64,000 nucleotides of DNA, from the NCBI GenBank assembly GCA_017164015.1, contig CP071065.1, positions 7,965,501-8,029,500 of the forward strand. Direction: 5' to 3'. A program made the translations under genes and the position numbers. Of the stretch, positions 26,559-34,794 are shown piece after piece (position 1 is the first letter of the stretch; the number at the start of each line of letters is the position of its first letter). This DNA is from Nostoc sp. UHCC 0702 (GTDB lineage Bacteria > Cyanobacteriota > Cyanobacteriia > Cyanobacteriales > Nostocaceae). A model generated the notes under the pieces. It had not been told where the DNA came from. It searched no databases and saw nothing but the letters and a program-made list of their open reading frames with translations.

Positions 26559-27902
26559 CTATTCATTCATATTACGGTAGGTGGCAACTGCCGAAGGCGA
26601 TATGCGGTTTAAGTAGCGGAATATCCAATATTTAAAGATAGTATCTAAAATAACTGGAAATGTAGCAATAAATAAGAAGATAAAATCTCGGTTTGCTGGT
26701 AAGCCCCAGTGACGTGATATTCCTTCTAGAATTACTTCCCATCCATGAGGTGAGTGGAATCCTACAAAGATATCGGTGAACAAAATGATCAGAAATGCCT
26801 TAGCACTGTCACTTAGACCATAGACAACATGATCAATGAAATCCTTTAGTACCACGATAGAAGACTTACTGGTAACTAATAACCAAATAAAAGCAGCAAC
26901 TGAGAAAATATCTGCAAAAATATTTTTAATTGCATTGATGCTTTCGGCACGAAATTCCTCAGCTATTTCACTGGCCTTTTCTTTTAACTTATTTTCTATC
27001 TCTTCCGGGTATAGTGCTGGTGCTTTAGTAATAAAACTTTCAAATTTAATTTCTTCTTCAAATCTTTGTAGCTTTTGTAGCGCTTCTTCTTCCATTTCTT
27101 CATTGAGGAAAACTTCCTCTGTTTCCGAGGCTCTAAAATGCTGAACAAGTGGCCCTACCACTAATGTTTTAGCTATCTGATGAGTTAACAAAGGTACTAT
27201 AATTAGTAGTAAAAGAAATCTAATCGATATTATTGTTCTTTTTTGAGCTTGACGAAAATTTTTAACAACATCTTCTTCAGAATTGGGGTCTAATTCAATT
27301 TGCAAACGACTAATAGTATTTAAAATTGACCGAGGCAATATCCCTGTTGTATCAACTTTACGACGTTTTTTTTGATTTAGCTCTTGATTTTGATTTGGTA
27401 ACTTAGGCTGTAATGGTTGAGCAACTACTGGATCAAATTGTACAATTTGGGGTCTGTCTACTATGGGTTTATCTACTATAGGAGGGGAACTAGTTTCTAT
27501 AGCAAAGTCGGTGTATTTTGATATAACTTGATCAATGAATCTTAATTTTTCTAAAATTAAGGAAGTACTAGGATATTCTATACCTGTTTTATGGGCTGCT
27601 TTTTGATGAGACTCGTTTGAAAACCAACGGCTAGCTTTAAACTCTGTGAGCCGCATCCGAGCAATTTTCAATTGTTTTTTCAAGTCTGACTCAAAATAAT
27701 CCATCACACTATTACTGTGGATAGATGTTTTGTAGTCTATTTTCTGTCCATTAAAATGCTCATCCTCTATTGCCTTAATCTGTAATGCAGCCTTGTAAGC
27801 TTCTTCCAGAGAACGTTCTGGGGTCTGCAAGTACCATCGGTAAGCAGATAGTAAAAAAGAGTATATTTTTTGGCTAAAAACAGAAATTTTCATTGTAGGC
27901 AA
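26559..27902 (-). CDS. pxcA: Proton extrusion protein PxcA (CemA family)
   Basis: This 447-residue membrane protein of the CemA/PxcA family is needed for light-induced proton extrusion in cyanobacteria. A long soluble N-terminal part (residues 1-225) is charged and carries a conserved start-region pattern (YRWYLQTPERSLEEAYKAA). Four membrane helices follow from about residue 226 (FLLLLIIVPLLTHQIAKTL), including FSVAAFIWLLVTS, AFLIILFTDIFVGFHSPHGWEV, the signature of the family, and FIATFPVILDTIFKYWIFRYLNR. A coiled, Glu-rich segment lies between helices 1 and 2. It is divergent from the next gene, 45 bp away. Function follows known family members. Confidence 0.95.
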   Translation of the reverse strand: MPTMKISVFSQKIYSFLLSAYRWYLQTPERSLEEAYKAALQIKAIEDEHFNGQKIDYKTSIHSNSVMDYFESDLKKQLKIARMRLTEFKASRWFSNESHQKAAHKTGIEYPSTSLILEKLRFIDQVISKYTDFAIETSSPPIVDKPIVDRPQIVQFDPVVAQPLQPKLPNQNQELNQKKRRKVDTTGILPRSILNTISRLQIELDPNSEEDVVKNFRQAQKRTIISIRFLLLLIIVPLLTHQIAKTLVVGPLVQHFRASETEEVFLNEEMEEEALQKLQRFEEEIKFESFITKAPALYPEEIENKLKEKASEIAEEFRAESINAIKNIFADIFSVAAFIWLLVTSKSSIVVLKDFIDHVVYGLSDSAKAFLIILFTDIFVGFHSPHGWEVILEGISRHWGLPANRDFIFLFIATFPVILDTIFKYWIFRYLNRISPSAVATYRNMNE

Positions 27903-27980
27903 TCATCCAGGATTTTTTGGTGATTCTTAACCCTAAGTTAACGCACAATGTATACTAACAAATTTACTAGGAGAAGGTTT

Positions 27981-30215
27981 GTGCTGTCTTATTCTGTTTG
28001 GATTATAGGCAGTAGCCGCAGTGGTAAGACCACTCGGTTATTAGAGCATTTTTGTCAATGGTTACAAAATGACAATCATCAACTAGAATCATTTTATACT
28101 AAAAAGGGTGTCGCTCAAGCAGGTGTTAGCATAGTAAAATCCTTCTATCTTCAAAAAACAGAGCCAGGAGTTTTAGTGCTGGCTGCCAATGATGAAAATC
28201 GCCGAAACTTAGGTGATAAAATTGTCACAGCTACTCTAGGGAAATATCCTGTTCGTGCTAAAACTATTCTAGGTTTTTTTCAAGATGAAGTTATTTTATT
28301 TTGGCCTTTATTAATTCAGTCATTGAATTTAAAAGCACAATTTCCGGTCAGGTTACGCCCGGAAACTGAGCAAGAATTAGCAACAAAACTCTGGCGTTCT
28401 CAATTAGATGAAGAAACTTTACGCCGTGCGGGAGTAAATGAGTATCGCTTGGTGCGGCGCATCCTGGACTTATTGCAATTATCTGCTTACAGTGGCACAC
28501 CTTGTGAAAATATTGCTGAGATTTTGCAAAGAAGCTCACAGGAGAATGCTATCAATTTAGAGCCGGAATTCCTAGGCTCTTTGCTCATAGATTGGCGTAA
28601 CTGGTGTTTAGAGAGAGGGTTACTAACTTATGGAATTATTACCGAACTCTACACTCAGCACTTATTGAGCGATCGCAATTACCAACAACACCTAACTCAA
28701 CGTTACCAGGCTGTGCTAGCGGATGATGTAGATGAGTATCCTGGGGTAGCGCGTCGGTTATTCGATTTTCTCTTAGATCAAGGTGCAGTGGGGGCATTTA
28801 GCTATAATCCTGATGGTGCGGTGCGGCTGGGATTAGGAGCAGATCCCAACTACCTAGAAGGGTTAGCAGGGCGTTGTCGTATAGAAAGTTTGGCTAAGCC
28901 ACCTTTAGAGTCTTTAGCAGATAGACTTGCTACACCAATGGTGGAATTAGTCACAGAATCAATAGTGCTATCAAGTTTACCAGATACAGTGCAATCAATT
29001 CAAACTACTTCCCGCGCTCAATTGTTACGGCAAACAGCAGAAGCGATCGCTAATGCCATCAAATCAGGACAAGTAGAAGCCGACCAAGTAGCAATTATTG
29101 CACCAGGTTTAGATGCGATCGCTCGTTATACCATAGTAGAAATTCTCAACAAGCAAAACATCCTGGTAGAGTCACTTAACGACCAACGCCCGCTCATTAG
29201 TTCACCCGTCATCCGAGCATTGCTCACCATGCTGGCTCTAGTGTATCCTGGATTAGGTCGCCTAGTAGACCGGGATGCCGTAGCAGAGATGCTTGTAGTA
29301 TTAAGTAGAAGGCAACAACCACCAGAAAACTCTTCAGAACTTAGTACTAACTCAGCATTCAGCACCGATATTGACCCGGTACGCGCTGGATTGATAGCAG
29401 ATTACTGCTTTGTACCCCATCCCGACCGCCCCAACTTGCTGCCAGTGACAACCTTCGAGCGCTGGGATAGAATCGGCTATGCAGCTAGTACCGCCTATAG
29501 TCAGATATTAGAGTGGTTAGAGAAACAGCGATCGCAACAAGAACTGCGACTGATTCCTAGCCCCATTTCCCTATTAGATAGGGCAATTCAGCAGTTTTTG
29601 TGGAATGGTAGCAATCTCCCCTACGACCAACTAGCAGCACTGCGGGAATTACTAGAAACCGCCCAACACTATTGGGAAATAGACAGTAGACTAAAACAAA
29701 CCAATTCCCAATTCAAAATTCAAAATTCAGAATTATCGCCCTCATCCCCCTCATCTCCCTCATCCCCCTCATCACCCCAATCAGCACTTGCCGAATTCAT
29801 TCAACTACTACGGCGTGGTACCATCACCGCTAACCCCTATCCCTTGCGCCCCATTGGCCCAGCCAAAAAGGCTGTCACCTTAGCAACTATCTTTCAATAC
29901 CGTTCTAGTAGAAGATTTCACCGCTGGCATTTTTGGCTGGATGCTGGTTCCCCCCTGTGGGCAAAAGGTGGTGCAGCTACTTTATTCGGTGCGCCGTTTT
30001 TCCTACAAGATAGGTTGGGAGAACCTTGGACAGCAGAAGATGAAAAATTGGCAGAGTCAGAAAGACTGAGAAGGATTTTGGCAGATTTGCTTTCTCGTGT
30101 TTCCCACAAAGTTTATTTGTGTCACAGCGATTTAGCTGTAAATGGACAAGAACTACTAGGGCCGTTGTTACCTTTAGTACATGCTTGTGTACCATTTGAA
30201 CTCTCTGTTACTTGA
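27981..30215 (+). CDS. P-loop NTPase, UvrD/AddB-like (possible DNA helicase or nuclease subunit)
   Basis: This large protein (744 residues from GTG at 27981) has a Walker A motif GSSRSGKTT close to the N-terminus and a Walker B-like LADDVDEYPG near residue 247, with helicase-like blocks (LVLAANDENRRN, VAIIAPGLDAIARYTIVEIL). This order resembles UvrD/AddB superfamily proteins. No typical iron-sulfur cysteine cluster or PD-(D/E)XK motif is evident, so nuclease activity is doubtful. An ATG at 27948 is 33 bp upstream, but AGGAG at 27969-27973 lies 7 bp before GTG 27981, which favours the shorter form. Around residues 574-600 a Ser/Pro-rich insertion (SPSSPSSPSSP) comes from a TCATCCCCC tandem array. 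It has no partner gene nearby. Confidence 0.75.
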   Translation: MLSYSVWIIGSSRSGKTTRLLEHFCQWLQNDNHQLESFYTKKGVAQAGVSIVKSFYLQKTEPGVLVLAANDENRRNLGDKIVTATLGKYPVRAKTILGFFQDEVILFWPLLIQSLNLKAQFPVRLRPETEQELATKLWRSQLDEETLRRAGVNEYRLVRRILDLLQLSAYSGTPCENIAEILQRSSQENAINLEPEFLGSLLIDWRNWCLERGLLTYGIITELYTQHLLSDRNYQQHLTQRYQAVLADDVDEYPGVARRLFDFLLDQGAVGAFSYNPDGAVRLGLGADPNYLEGLAGRCRIESLAKPPLESLADRLATPMVELVTESIVLSSLPDTVQSIQTTSRAQLLRQTAEAIANAIKSGQVEADQVAIIAPGLDAIARYTIVEILNKQNILVESLNDQRPLISSPVIRALLTMLALVYPGLGRLVDRDAVAEMLVVLSRRQQPPENSSELSTNSAFSTDIDPVRAGLIADYCFVPHPDRPNLLPVTTFERWDRIGYAASTAYSQILEWLEKQRSQQELRLIPSPISLLDRAIQQFLWNGSNLPYDQLAALRELLETAQHYWEIDSRLKQTNSQFKIQNSELSPSSPSSPSSPSSPQSALAEFIQLLRRGTITANPYPLRPIGPAKKAVTLATIFQYRSSRRFHRWHFWLDAGSPLWAKGGAATLFGAPFFLQDRLGEPWTAEDEKLAESERLRRILADLLSRVSHKVYLCHSDLAVNGQELLGPLLPLVHACVPFELSVT

Positions 30216-30597
30216 TAAAGTTAAGATCATATGTGTCAAAAATCATACTATTGATGGCGTTATCATCCAGACTCAAGCTAACTGACAATAGTTAAGTGCG
30301 ATCGCTCATTTTCCTTTAGACCAATCCGGCTTTAAAATACAGCGCTGATGGCTTGGAGTGCGATCGCAACTGCCACAACGCTAAACATTAACAGCGATGT
30401 GGAAGCCATTGCTAACATTCGGTAAAAAGTTTCAAATTACCGAAAGTCTAGCGCGATTGGGGGCATTGAAATTAAGCCGCGATCGCCTCCGTCCGACGCA
30501 ATCGTGTCGGGGACATTAATCAATCGAGCAGACTTTGACGCGCCGATTCCACGAAATCCTAATTATGTGTAGTTCCTACTTTTTTAATTGGCATACC
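30216..30597. pseudogene. Spacer with possible decayed coding remnants
   Basis: On the plus strand, a frame around 30470-30571 reads IKPRSPPSDAIVSGTLINRA and then DFDAPIPRNPNYV before a stop; on the minus strand, around 30330-30422, a short membrane-like peptide MLAMASTSLLMFSVVAVAI is encoded. Neither has an intact gene around it and I do not recognise either. They may be relics of deleted genes or chance frames. The region also has three HIP1-like GCGATCGC sites. Confidence 0.25.
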
Positions 30598-30812
30598 TTA
30601 GAGGATGTTTTAAAAATTTTGGGCGAATATAATTCGCTACTACACAGGCAAAGTCCACCTTCGTGGACTAATGAAAAAGTAAGCATCTCAACCCGCGCAG
30701 GCGGGTTTTGTCTGTATAGCCAAGCCACTGCGCTATCGCGGTTCCCCGACAGCCGCGCATGTGGCGCGTGACTTCTAGTCGCCAGGGCTAGTCTTTACAA
30801 ACATCCTCTTAA
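30598..30812. mobile_element. About 215-bp MITE-like element with GAGGATGTTT ends
   Basis: The ends are TTAGAGGATGTTT (from 30598) and AAACATCCTCTTAA (to 30812), a 10-bp perfect inverted repeat GAGGATGTTT with TTA on both sides that may be a target-site duplication. The inside has small hairpins (GTCCACCTTCGTGGAC near 30656 and CCCGCGCAGGCGGG near 30692). No complete gene is present; the predicted 78-residue frame 30535-30771 is an artefact of the element. TTA target duplication is seen in IS5-group elements. Confidence 0.7.
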
Positions 30813-30863
30813 CAATATTTCAATGTTCAACCCTAAATTAATTATTAATTCAAGATACTTTTA

Positions 30864-31247
30864 TCAATTCTGGTGTAAAATTGCTTGCACTTGAGATATT
30901 ACTGCGTCAGGGTCAAAGGGCTTTTGAATAAATCCATCAATCTTTATATCAAGAGCTTTCTTAACATCATCTTCATCCAAACCTGTCACCAACAAAATAG
31001 GAATAAATTTAAATTTATCCGATTCTCTAAGGCGTAGTGCAACTTCAAAACCATCCATTTTTGGCATCTGAACATCTAGTATTAGTAGGTTGGGGTGGTT
31101 AGGATCGGTTTCCAACTTGTCCAACACTGCTACACCCGAATCGACAATTTCAATCTGACAATCCTCTGCTTGCAAAATCGTTTCTAGAAGAAAAGTATTA
31201 TCAGCGACATCATCACAAATTAATATACGCTTAATAGAACCCTGCAT
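30864..31247 (-). CDS. Single-domain response regulator
   Basis: This 127-residue CheY-like receiver has the acidic pocket Asp12-Asp13 (ILICDDVADN), the phospho-acceptor Asp58 (LLILDVQMPKMDG), the Thr in LLVTGLDEDD and the Lys in GFIQKPFDPD. There is no output domain, so it probably signals by protein interaction. The longest open frame would start at 31445, but its first 66 codons translate heptamer repeats (the residues DWGLGTGDWGLG) and lack family similarity; ATG at 31247 (MQGSIKRILI) is the right start. No histidine kinase is adjacent; the Crp-type regulator gene upstream is on the same strand. Confidence 0.88.
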   Translation of the reverse strand: MQGSIKRILICDDVADNTFLLETILQAEDCQIEIVDSGVAVLDKLETDPNHPNLLILDVQMPKMDGFEVALRLRESDKFKFIPILLVTGLDEDDVKKALDIKIDGFIQKPFDPDAVISQVQAILHQN

Positions 31248-31375
31248 TTGTTTTATTTGATAAAAAATAGCTTTTTCTAGCGTCACTACTAGAAAAATAT
31301 CAAATCTTCTAAATATAAATAAACATATAGGACTCATATTTGATTTTTGAACAAAACTCAGTACACCTTTATTCC

Positions 31376-31424
31376 TTCTTCCCAGTCCCCAGTCCCCAGT
31401 CCCCAGTCCCCAGTCCCTTACCTC
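31376..31424. repeat. CCCCAGT heptamer array
   Basis: Five or six CCCCAGT units lie 130 bp upstream of the receiver gene. The array is responsible for the false N-terminal extension of that gene. Confidence 0.9.
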
Positions 31425-31526
31425 TACGAGTGATTCAGAAATCAAATCGGATTGCTATACAAGCTTTAGTCTGTACGGTATCGGATAATAAATCAAAATC
31501 GTTATAGCGCCCAGACCCCCATTAGT

Positions 31527-32234
31527 TCAAATGGTGTTATGGCAAGAGCCAAACAAGCGATTATATTCTGCCCTGACTATGCCGTAACATTCGCAGGCGG
31601 CTGTTTCCAAGCTTTTTCTGTCAACAATCTGGATGTGTCCGCGCTGGTAACAGATTAAGCCCCTGCTTTGAAGTTTACTAGCAGCTTCGCTAACTCCAGA
31701 ACGCCTAACGCCAAGCATCGTAGACAGAAATTCTTGCGTGAGGGGAAGTGACTGTGAGCCTACGCCGTCGCTGCTCATTAGCAACCAGCGGCACAGCCTT
31801 GCTTCTATTTGATGAAGACGGTTGCAGGCTGCACTTTGTGAACCAAGAACAATGATTGTATGTATGTAACGGTGAAGAAGCTTTTGCAGCACGCCCCCTC
31901 TGTCGAATGCTTCTTTGAGGATAGTAGCTTTGACACGCACGGCTTGTCCTGGGATTTGTGCCAACGTCTGCATCGGTGTTATGTTTGTATCCAAAAGAAT
32001 TGACACGCCTCCCATCCCCTCACGTCCAATACAGCCGGATTCGACTGTTGAGCCGTCCTCCATCATCGTTACCATAGAGAGCAATGAGTTAACAGGAAAA
32101 TAGACATATGGGATAGGCGAATTTGGCTCGATGATCACCTGTCCTAGAGAGAGCGAGACTATCTCCAGATGAGGATGCAAGCGTTCTAGCTCATTAGCAG
32201 GTAATTTGGCAAGCAGTCGATTTTGCGTAAGCAT
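31527..32234 (-). CDS. Crp/Fnr family transcriptional regulator
   Basis: This 235-residue protein has a cyclic-nucleotide-binding-like N-terminal domain (residues 15-125, with GQVIIEPNSPIPYVYFPVNS), a long dimerisation helix (LLHRYIHTIIVLGSQSAACN) and a C-terminal winged helix (LTQEFLSTMLGVRRSGVSEA near residues 165-185). The glycine- and arginine-rich phosphate-binding cassette of cAMP-binding Crp is not obvious (ESGCIGREGMGG is the nearest), so the effector may differ. It is a standalone gene; targets are unknown. The start ATG at 32234 gives a normal family length. Confidence 0.9.
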   Translation of the reverse strand: MLTQNRLLAKLPANELERLHPHLEIVSLSLGQVIIEPNSPIPYVYFPVNSLLSMVTMMEDGSTVESGCIGREGMGGVSILLDTNITPMQTLAQIPGQAVRVKATILKEAFDRGGVLQKLLHRYIHTIIVLGSQSAACNRLHQIEARLCRWLLMSSDGVGSQSLPLTQEFLSTMLGVRRSGVSEAASKLQSRGLICYQRGHIQIVDRKSLETAACECYGIVRAEYNRLFGSCHNTI

Positions 32235-32347
32235 TAATGCATCTTGATGAGTAGCAACCGTTCCGTAAAAGGGGTTAAGAATGAAACGCTTATCCTATAT
32301 CTACCCCAAATTGCGAACAGCTGACATAGATTTTAATTATCACTATT

Positions 32348-34021
32348 TCAAATCCCGTGGCTTTTACCAATCACCCAATTACGCCGAAAAAACCGCGCCA
32401 AAGCTGACTCTTCCAACGATAGATAAATCGGGCGTCCGTGGGGACAGGTGCGGGGGTTGCGAGTGCGTTGCCAATCATCCAGTAATTTCTGCATTTCTTG
32501 CAGGTTCATTGGTGTACCGTTACGCATAGCACTGCGACAAGCGACGGCGACTTGGGCTGTTTGTAAGTCGCCTCCCCAACTCAGTTCTAAAATTGCTTCA
32601 GCACAATCTTCTCGCTGCTGCAACATTGCGGGTATATTACGAACTGCCCAAAGTTGTTCCCCAAAGGTTTCAATATCTAAACCGATGCGTTGCAGTTGAG
32701 AAACTTGATCTGGCGACAATTGATAAAGAATAATTGCTGGTTCAACGGGAACAAGTTGCCAGCTATCACACAATTGTTCATACAAAATTCGTTCATGGGC
32801 AATGTGCTGTTCTACTAACCACATTCCCCCAGGATATTCAGCAACAATATAAGTATTATTGACTTGGGCTACAGCTTTTAGGGAGTTAGGAGTTTTGTTA
32901 TCCTCATTGGGATTTTGAGAATTAAAATTATAGTTGCCTTTTGTTTCTGCGGCTTTGAGTAATTTGCTAACTCGTGATGTGTGAATAGATTCTTTCAGAT
33001 TGGCACAATTAATGCGGAGTGCTTGATCAATTCCTTGGCTAATTTGTTCTTGCCAATAACTGATTTCGTTGAGGTAAATTTCGGTTTTTGCCGGGTTGCG
33101 ATTCCAGTTAATTTGTTCGGGCGAAATCACAAGATGCAAAAAACAAACTGGATAGCGATCGCGTGGTAATGTTTTGTGAAATGCACTCAGAATAGTTTGC
33201 TCTAGTTCGGGTGACTTGATTATCCGCCTGTTAATAGCTACTCGCACCCAATCTGGGCGACGGCGGTGACACCGATCTGGCAATCCTACCACTAGTGAGA
33301 GTGAGGAGTTTGGAGTTGGAAGTGAGGGGTTGGGAAGGTCTAATTTAACTTCTTGTAAGTCGCCTGGTCGCACTTGCGATAAAATCTGCGGTAACAGCTT
33401 GCCGGCTGTGCAGGCAGGATAGATGGTAAACCATTGACGGTCATTTTGCCAAACTTGCCAGGTAACTTGAGGATGACACAAAGCAATTTGATGAATTGTA
33501 GCTTGCACAGCTTTCATTTGCTGTGATGTTGTGGGTAAGCCTTGACGGCGAGATAAACAATTGGCGAATAAATTTGAGACTGTGACTACTGTACCAGGAG
33601 CGATCGCTGTTGCTTCCACTTGCATGGCTTTACCCCCATCGCCATAAACAACCCGCCACCCTAACTTTCCGTCTGCTGGACGACTCAAAATTTCCAATTC
33701 TGCCAGAGTTGTCAAACTGTGTAACGCTTCACCGCGAAAACCCAAACTGTTGATTTTCCACAAATCATCACTAGAGCGAATTTTACTAGTACTGTGGGCT
33801 GTGGCCGCCTGTTGCAAGTCGTCTAAGTTCATCCCGCAACCATTATCTGCAACGCGGATACGCCATTGCAAAGGCCATAGAGAAACCACAATTCGCGTTG
33901 CACCCGCATCGAGAGAATTTTCTACCAGTTCCCGCACTACAGATGCTAGAGAGTCGATGACTTCTCCAGCCGTAATCAGATACACGACTTCTTTGGGTAA
34001 AGCTTGAATAGTAGATGCCAT
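32348..34021 (-). CDS. mutL: DNA mismatch repair protein MutL
   Basis: This mismatch repair protein of 557 residues carries the GHKL ATPase domain: ENSLDAGATRI (motif I, near residue 32), VADNGCGM (motif II) and RGEALHSL (motif III) in order. A C-terminal dimerisation region contains QQIAHERILYEQL-like sequence (here VEQHIAHERILYEQL) and ACRSAMRNG and ends near CPHGRPIYLSL, the usual MutL C-terminal motif. No DQHA(X)2E(X)4E endonuclease motif is visible (the related site reads EQHIAHERILYEQ). Residues about 227-244 (LPNPSLPTPNSSLS) look as though derived from a repeat. It is divergent from the rhodanese-like gene. Confidence 0.95.
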   Translation of the reverse strand: MASTIQALPKEVVYLITAGEVIDSLASVVRELVENSLDAGATRIVVSLWPLQWRIRVADNGCGMNLDDLQQAATAHSTSKIRSSDDLWKINSLGFRGEALHSLTTLAELEILSRPADGKLGWRVVYGDGGKAMQVEATAIAPGTVVTVSNLFANCLSRRQGLPTTSQQMKAVQATIHQIALCHPQVTWQVWQNDRQWFTIYPACTAGKLLPQILSQVRPGDLQEVKLDLPNPSLPTPNSSLSLVVGLPDRCHRRRPDWVRVAINRRIIKSPELEQTILSAFHKTLPRDRYPVCFLHLVISPEQINWNRNPAKTEIYLNEISYWQEQISQGIDQALRINCANLKESIHTSRVSKLLKAAETKGNYNFNSQNPNEDNKTPNSLKAVAQVNNTYIVAEYPGGMWLVEQHIAHERILYEQLCDSWQLVPVEPAIILYQLSPDQVSQLQRIGLDIETFGEQLWAVRNIPAMLQQREDCAEAILELSWGGDLQTAQVAVACRSAMRNGTPMNLQEMQKLLDDWQRTRNPRTCPHGRPIYLSLEESALARFFRRNWVIGKSHGI

Positions 34022-34170
34022 AAATTACAGTGTAGGCGACCAGCCAACTACTGAATAGAATAAGCAATTTTATTTACACCTCAACAGAAATTTTTATTAA
34101 TTGTAAAGAAAGCTCGATTGAAAAGGGATTTTTGATAGATTGCTTTTAAAGTCCTAAGCGAGAAAAGCTT

Positions 34171-34506
34171 ATGAGTAGTAATTTAGCGGCTGATGTTCAC
34201 GATCTCAAGTCCCGTCTGCAATGGGGACAACCAGCTTTAACAATTGTTGATGTGCGCGATCGCACGAGCTACAATCATGGTCATATCAGCGGGGCAATAC
34301 CCATCCCGTTGGACAGCTTGGCATCTCGGGCCAAAACTGCTTTGCATACAGAACGCCATATCTATGTTTATGGCGAAAATGACCAGCAAACAGCCGAAGC
34401 AGCTAAGCTATTGCGTGATACTGGCTATGCTGAGGTAGCTGGAATCGAAGGTGGTTTTTCTGCCTGGAAAACAGCTGGCGGTGCTATAGAGGGTTTAGAC
34501 GCTTAA
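34171..34506 (+). CDS. Rhodanese-like domain protein lacking the catalytic cysteine
   Basis: This 111-residue single rhodanese domain has the usual pattern IVDVRDRTSYNHGHISGAI (residues 25-43) and the final EGGFSAWKTAGG. At the active-site loop, where rhodaneses have VYC…G, this protein reads IYVYGENDQQT with Gly68 at the cysteine position, and there is no Cys anywhere in the protein. It therefore cannot be a sulfurtransferase and is probably a binding or regulatory domain. It is 149 bp from the divergent mutL. The family call is firm; the role is unknown. Confidence 0.85.
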   Translation: MSSNLAADVHDLKSRLQWGQPALTIVDVRDRTSYNHGHISGAIPIPLDSLASRAKTALHTERHIYVYGENDQQTAEAAKLLRDTGYAEVAGIEGGFSAWKTAGGAIEGLDA

Positions 34507-34524
34507 ACTTGATTTAACTGAATT

Positions 34525-34667
34525 AGGACTTACGCGCATTGTTATATATTTTTGACAAAAATCGTCCAAAGTCAATAGTCAAAAGTCCAAAAACCTTGAC
34601 TTTTTACCCTTGACTATTGACTATTGACTGCCATCACAGAAAATATGTGTGTCAGTTGCGTAAGTCT
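34525..34667. mobile_element. MITE-like element (AGGACTTACGC ends), copy 1
   Basis: This 143-bp element has ends AGGACTTACGC and GCGTAAGTCT, which are part of imperfect terminal inverted repeats about 27 bp long. The core contains TTGACTA-type heptamers in both senses. It is in the opposite orientation to the copies at 35929, 60450 and 61341. No coding capacity and no clear target-site duplication were seen. Confidence 0.85.
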
Positions 34668-34794
34668 TGTGAATATAGCTTTTTTATGTACTGCACATTG
34701 TGCAGTACAGTTTATTTTACAGAATTAGAAAAATTTACCAGCTAGAAAATCAACATTTTATCACTCTAGTTTGTTGTTAATTATTAGTGGTTGA

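Noticed and set aside
27981..30215. Anti-phage defence system around the UvrD/AddB-like gene
   Set aside because: The neighbours are pxcA and a decayed spacer; there is no nuclease, methylase or toxin partner.
30535..30771. 78-residue protein
   Set aside because: It lies across the end of a MITE-like element and shows no similarity to a known family.
31248..31445. N-terminal extension of the response regulator
   Set aside because: The extension encodes heptamer repeats (DWGLGTGDWGLG) and unrelated residues; the receiver domain starts at the ATG at 31247.
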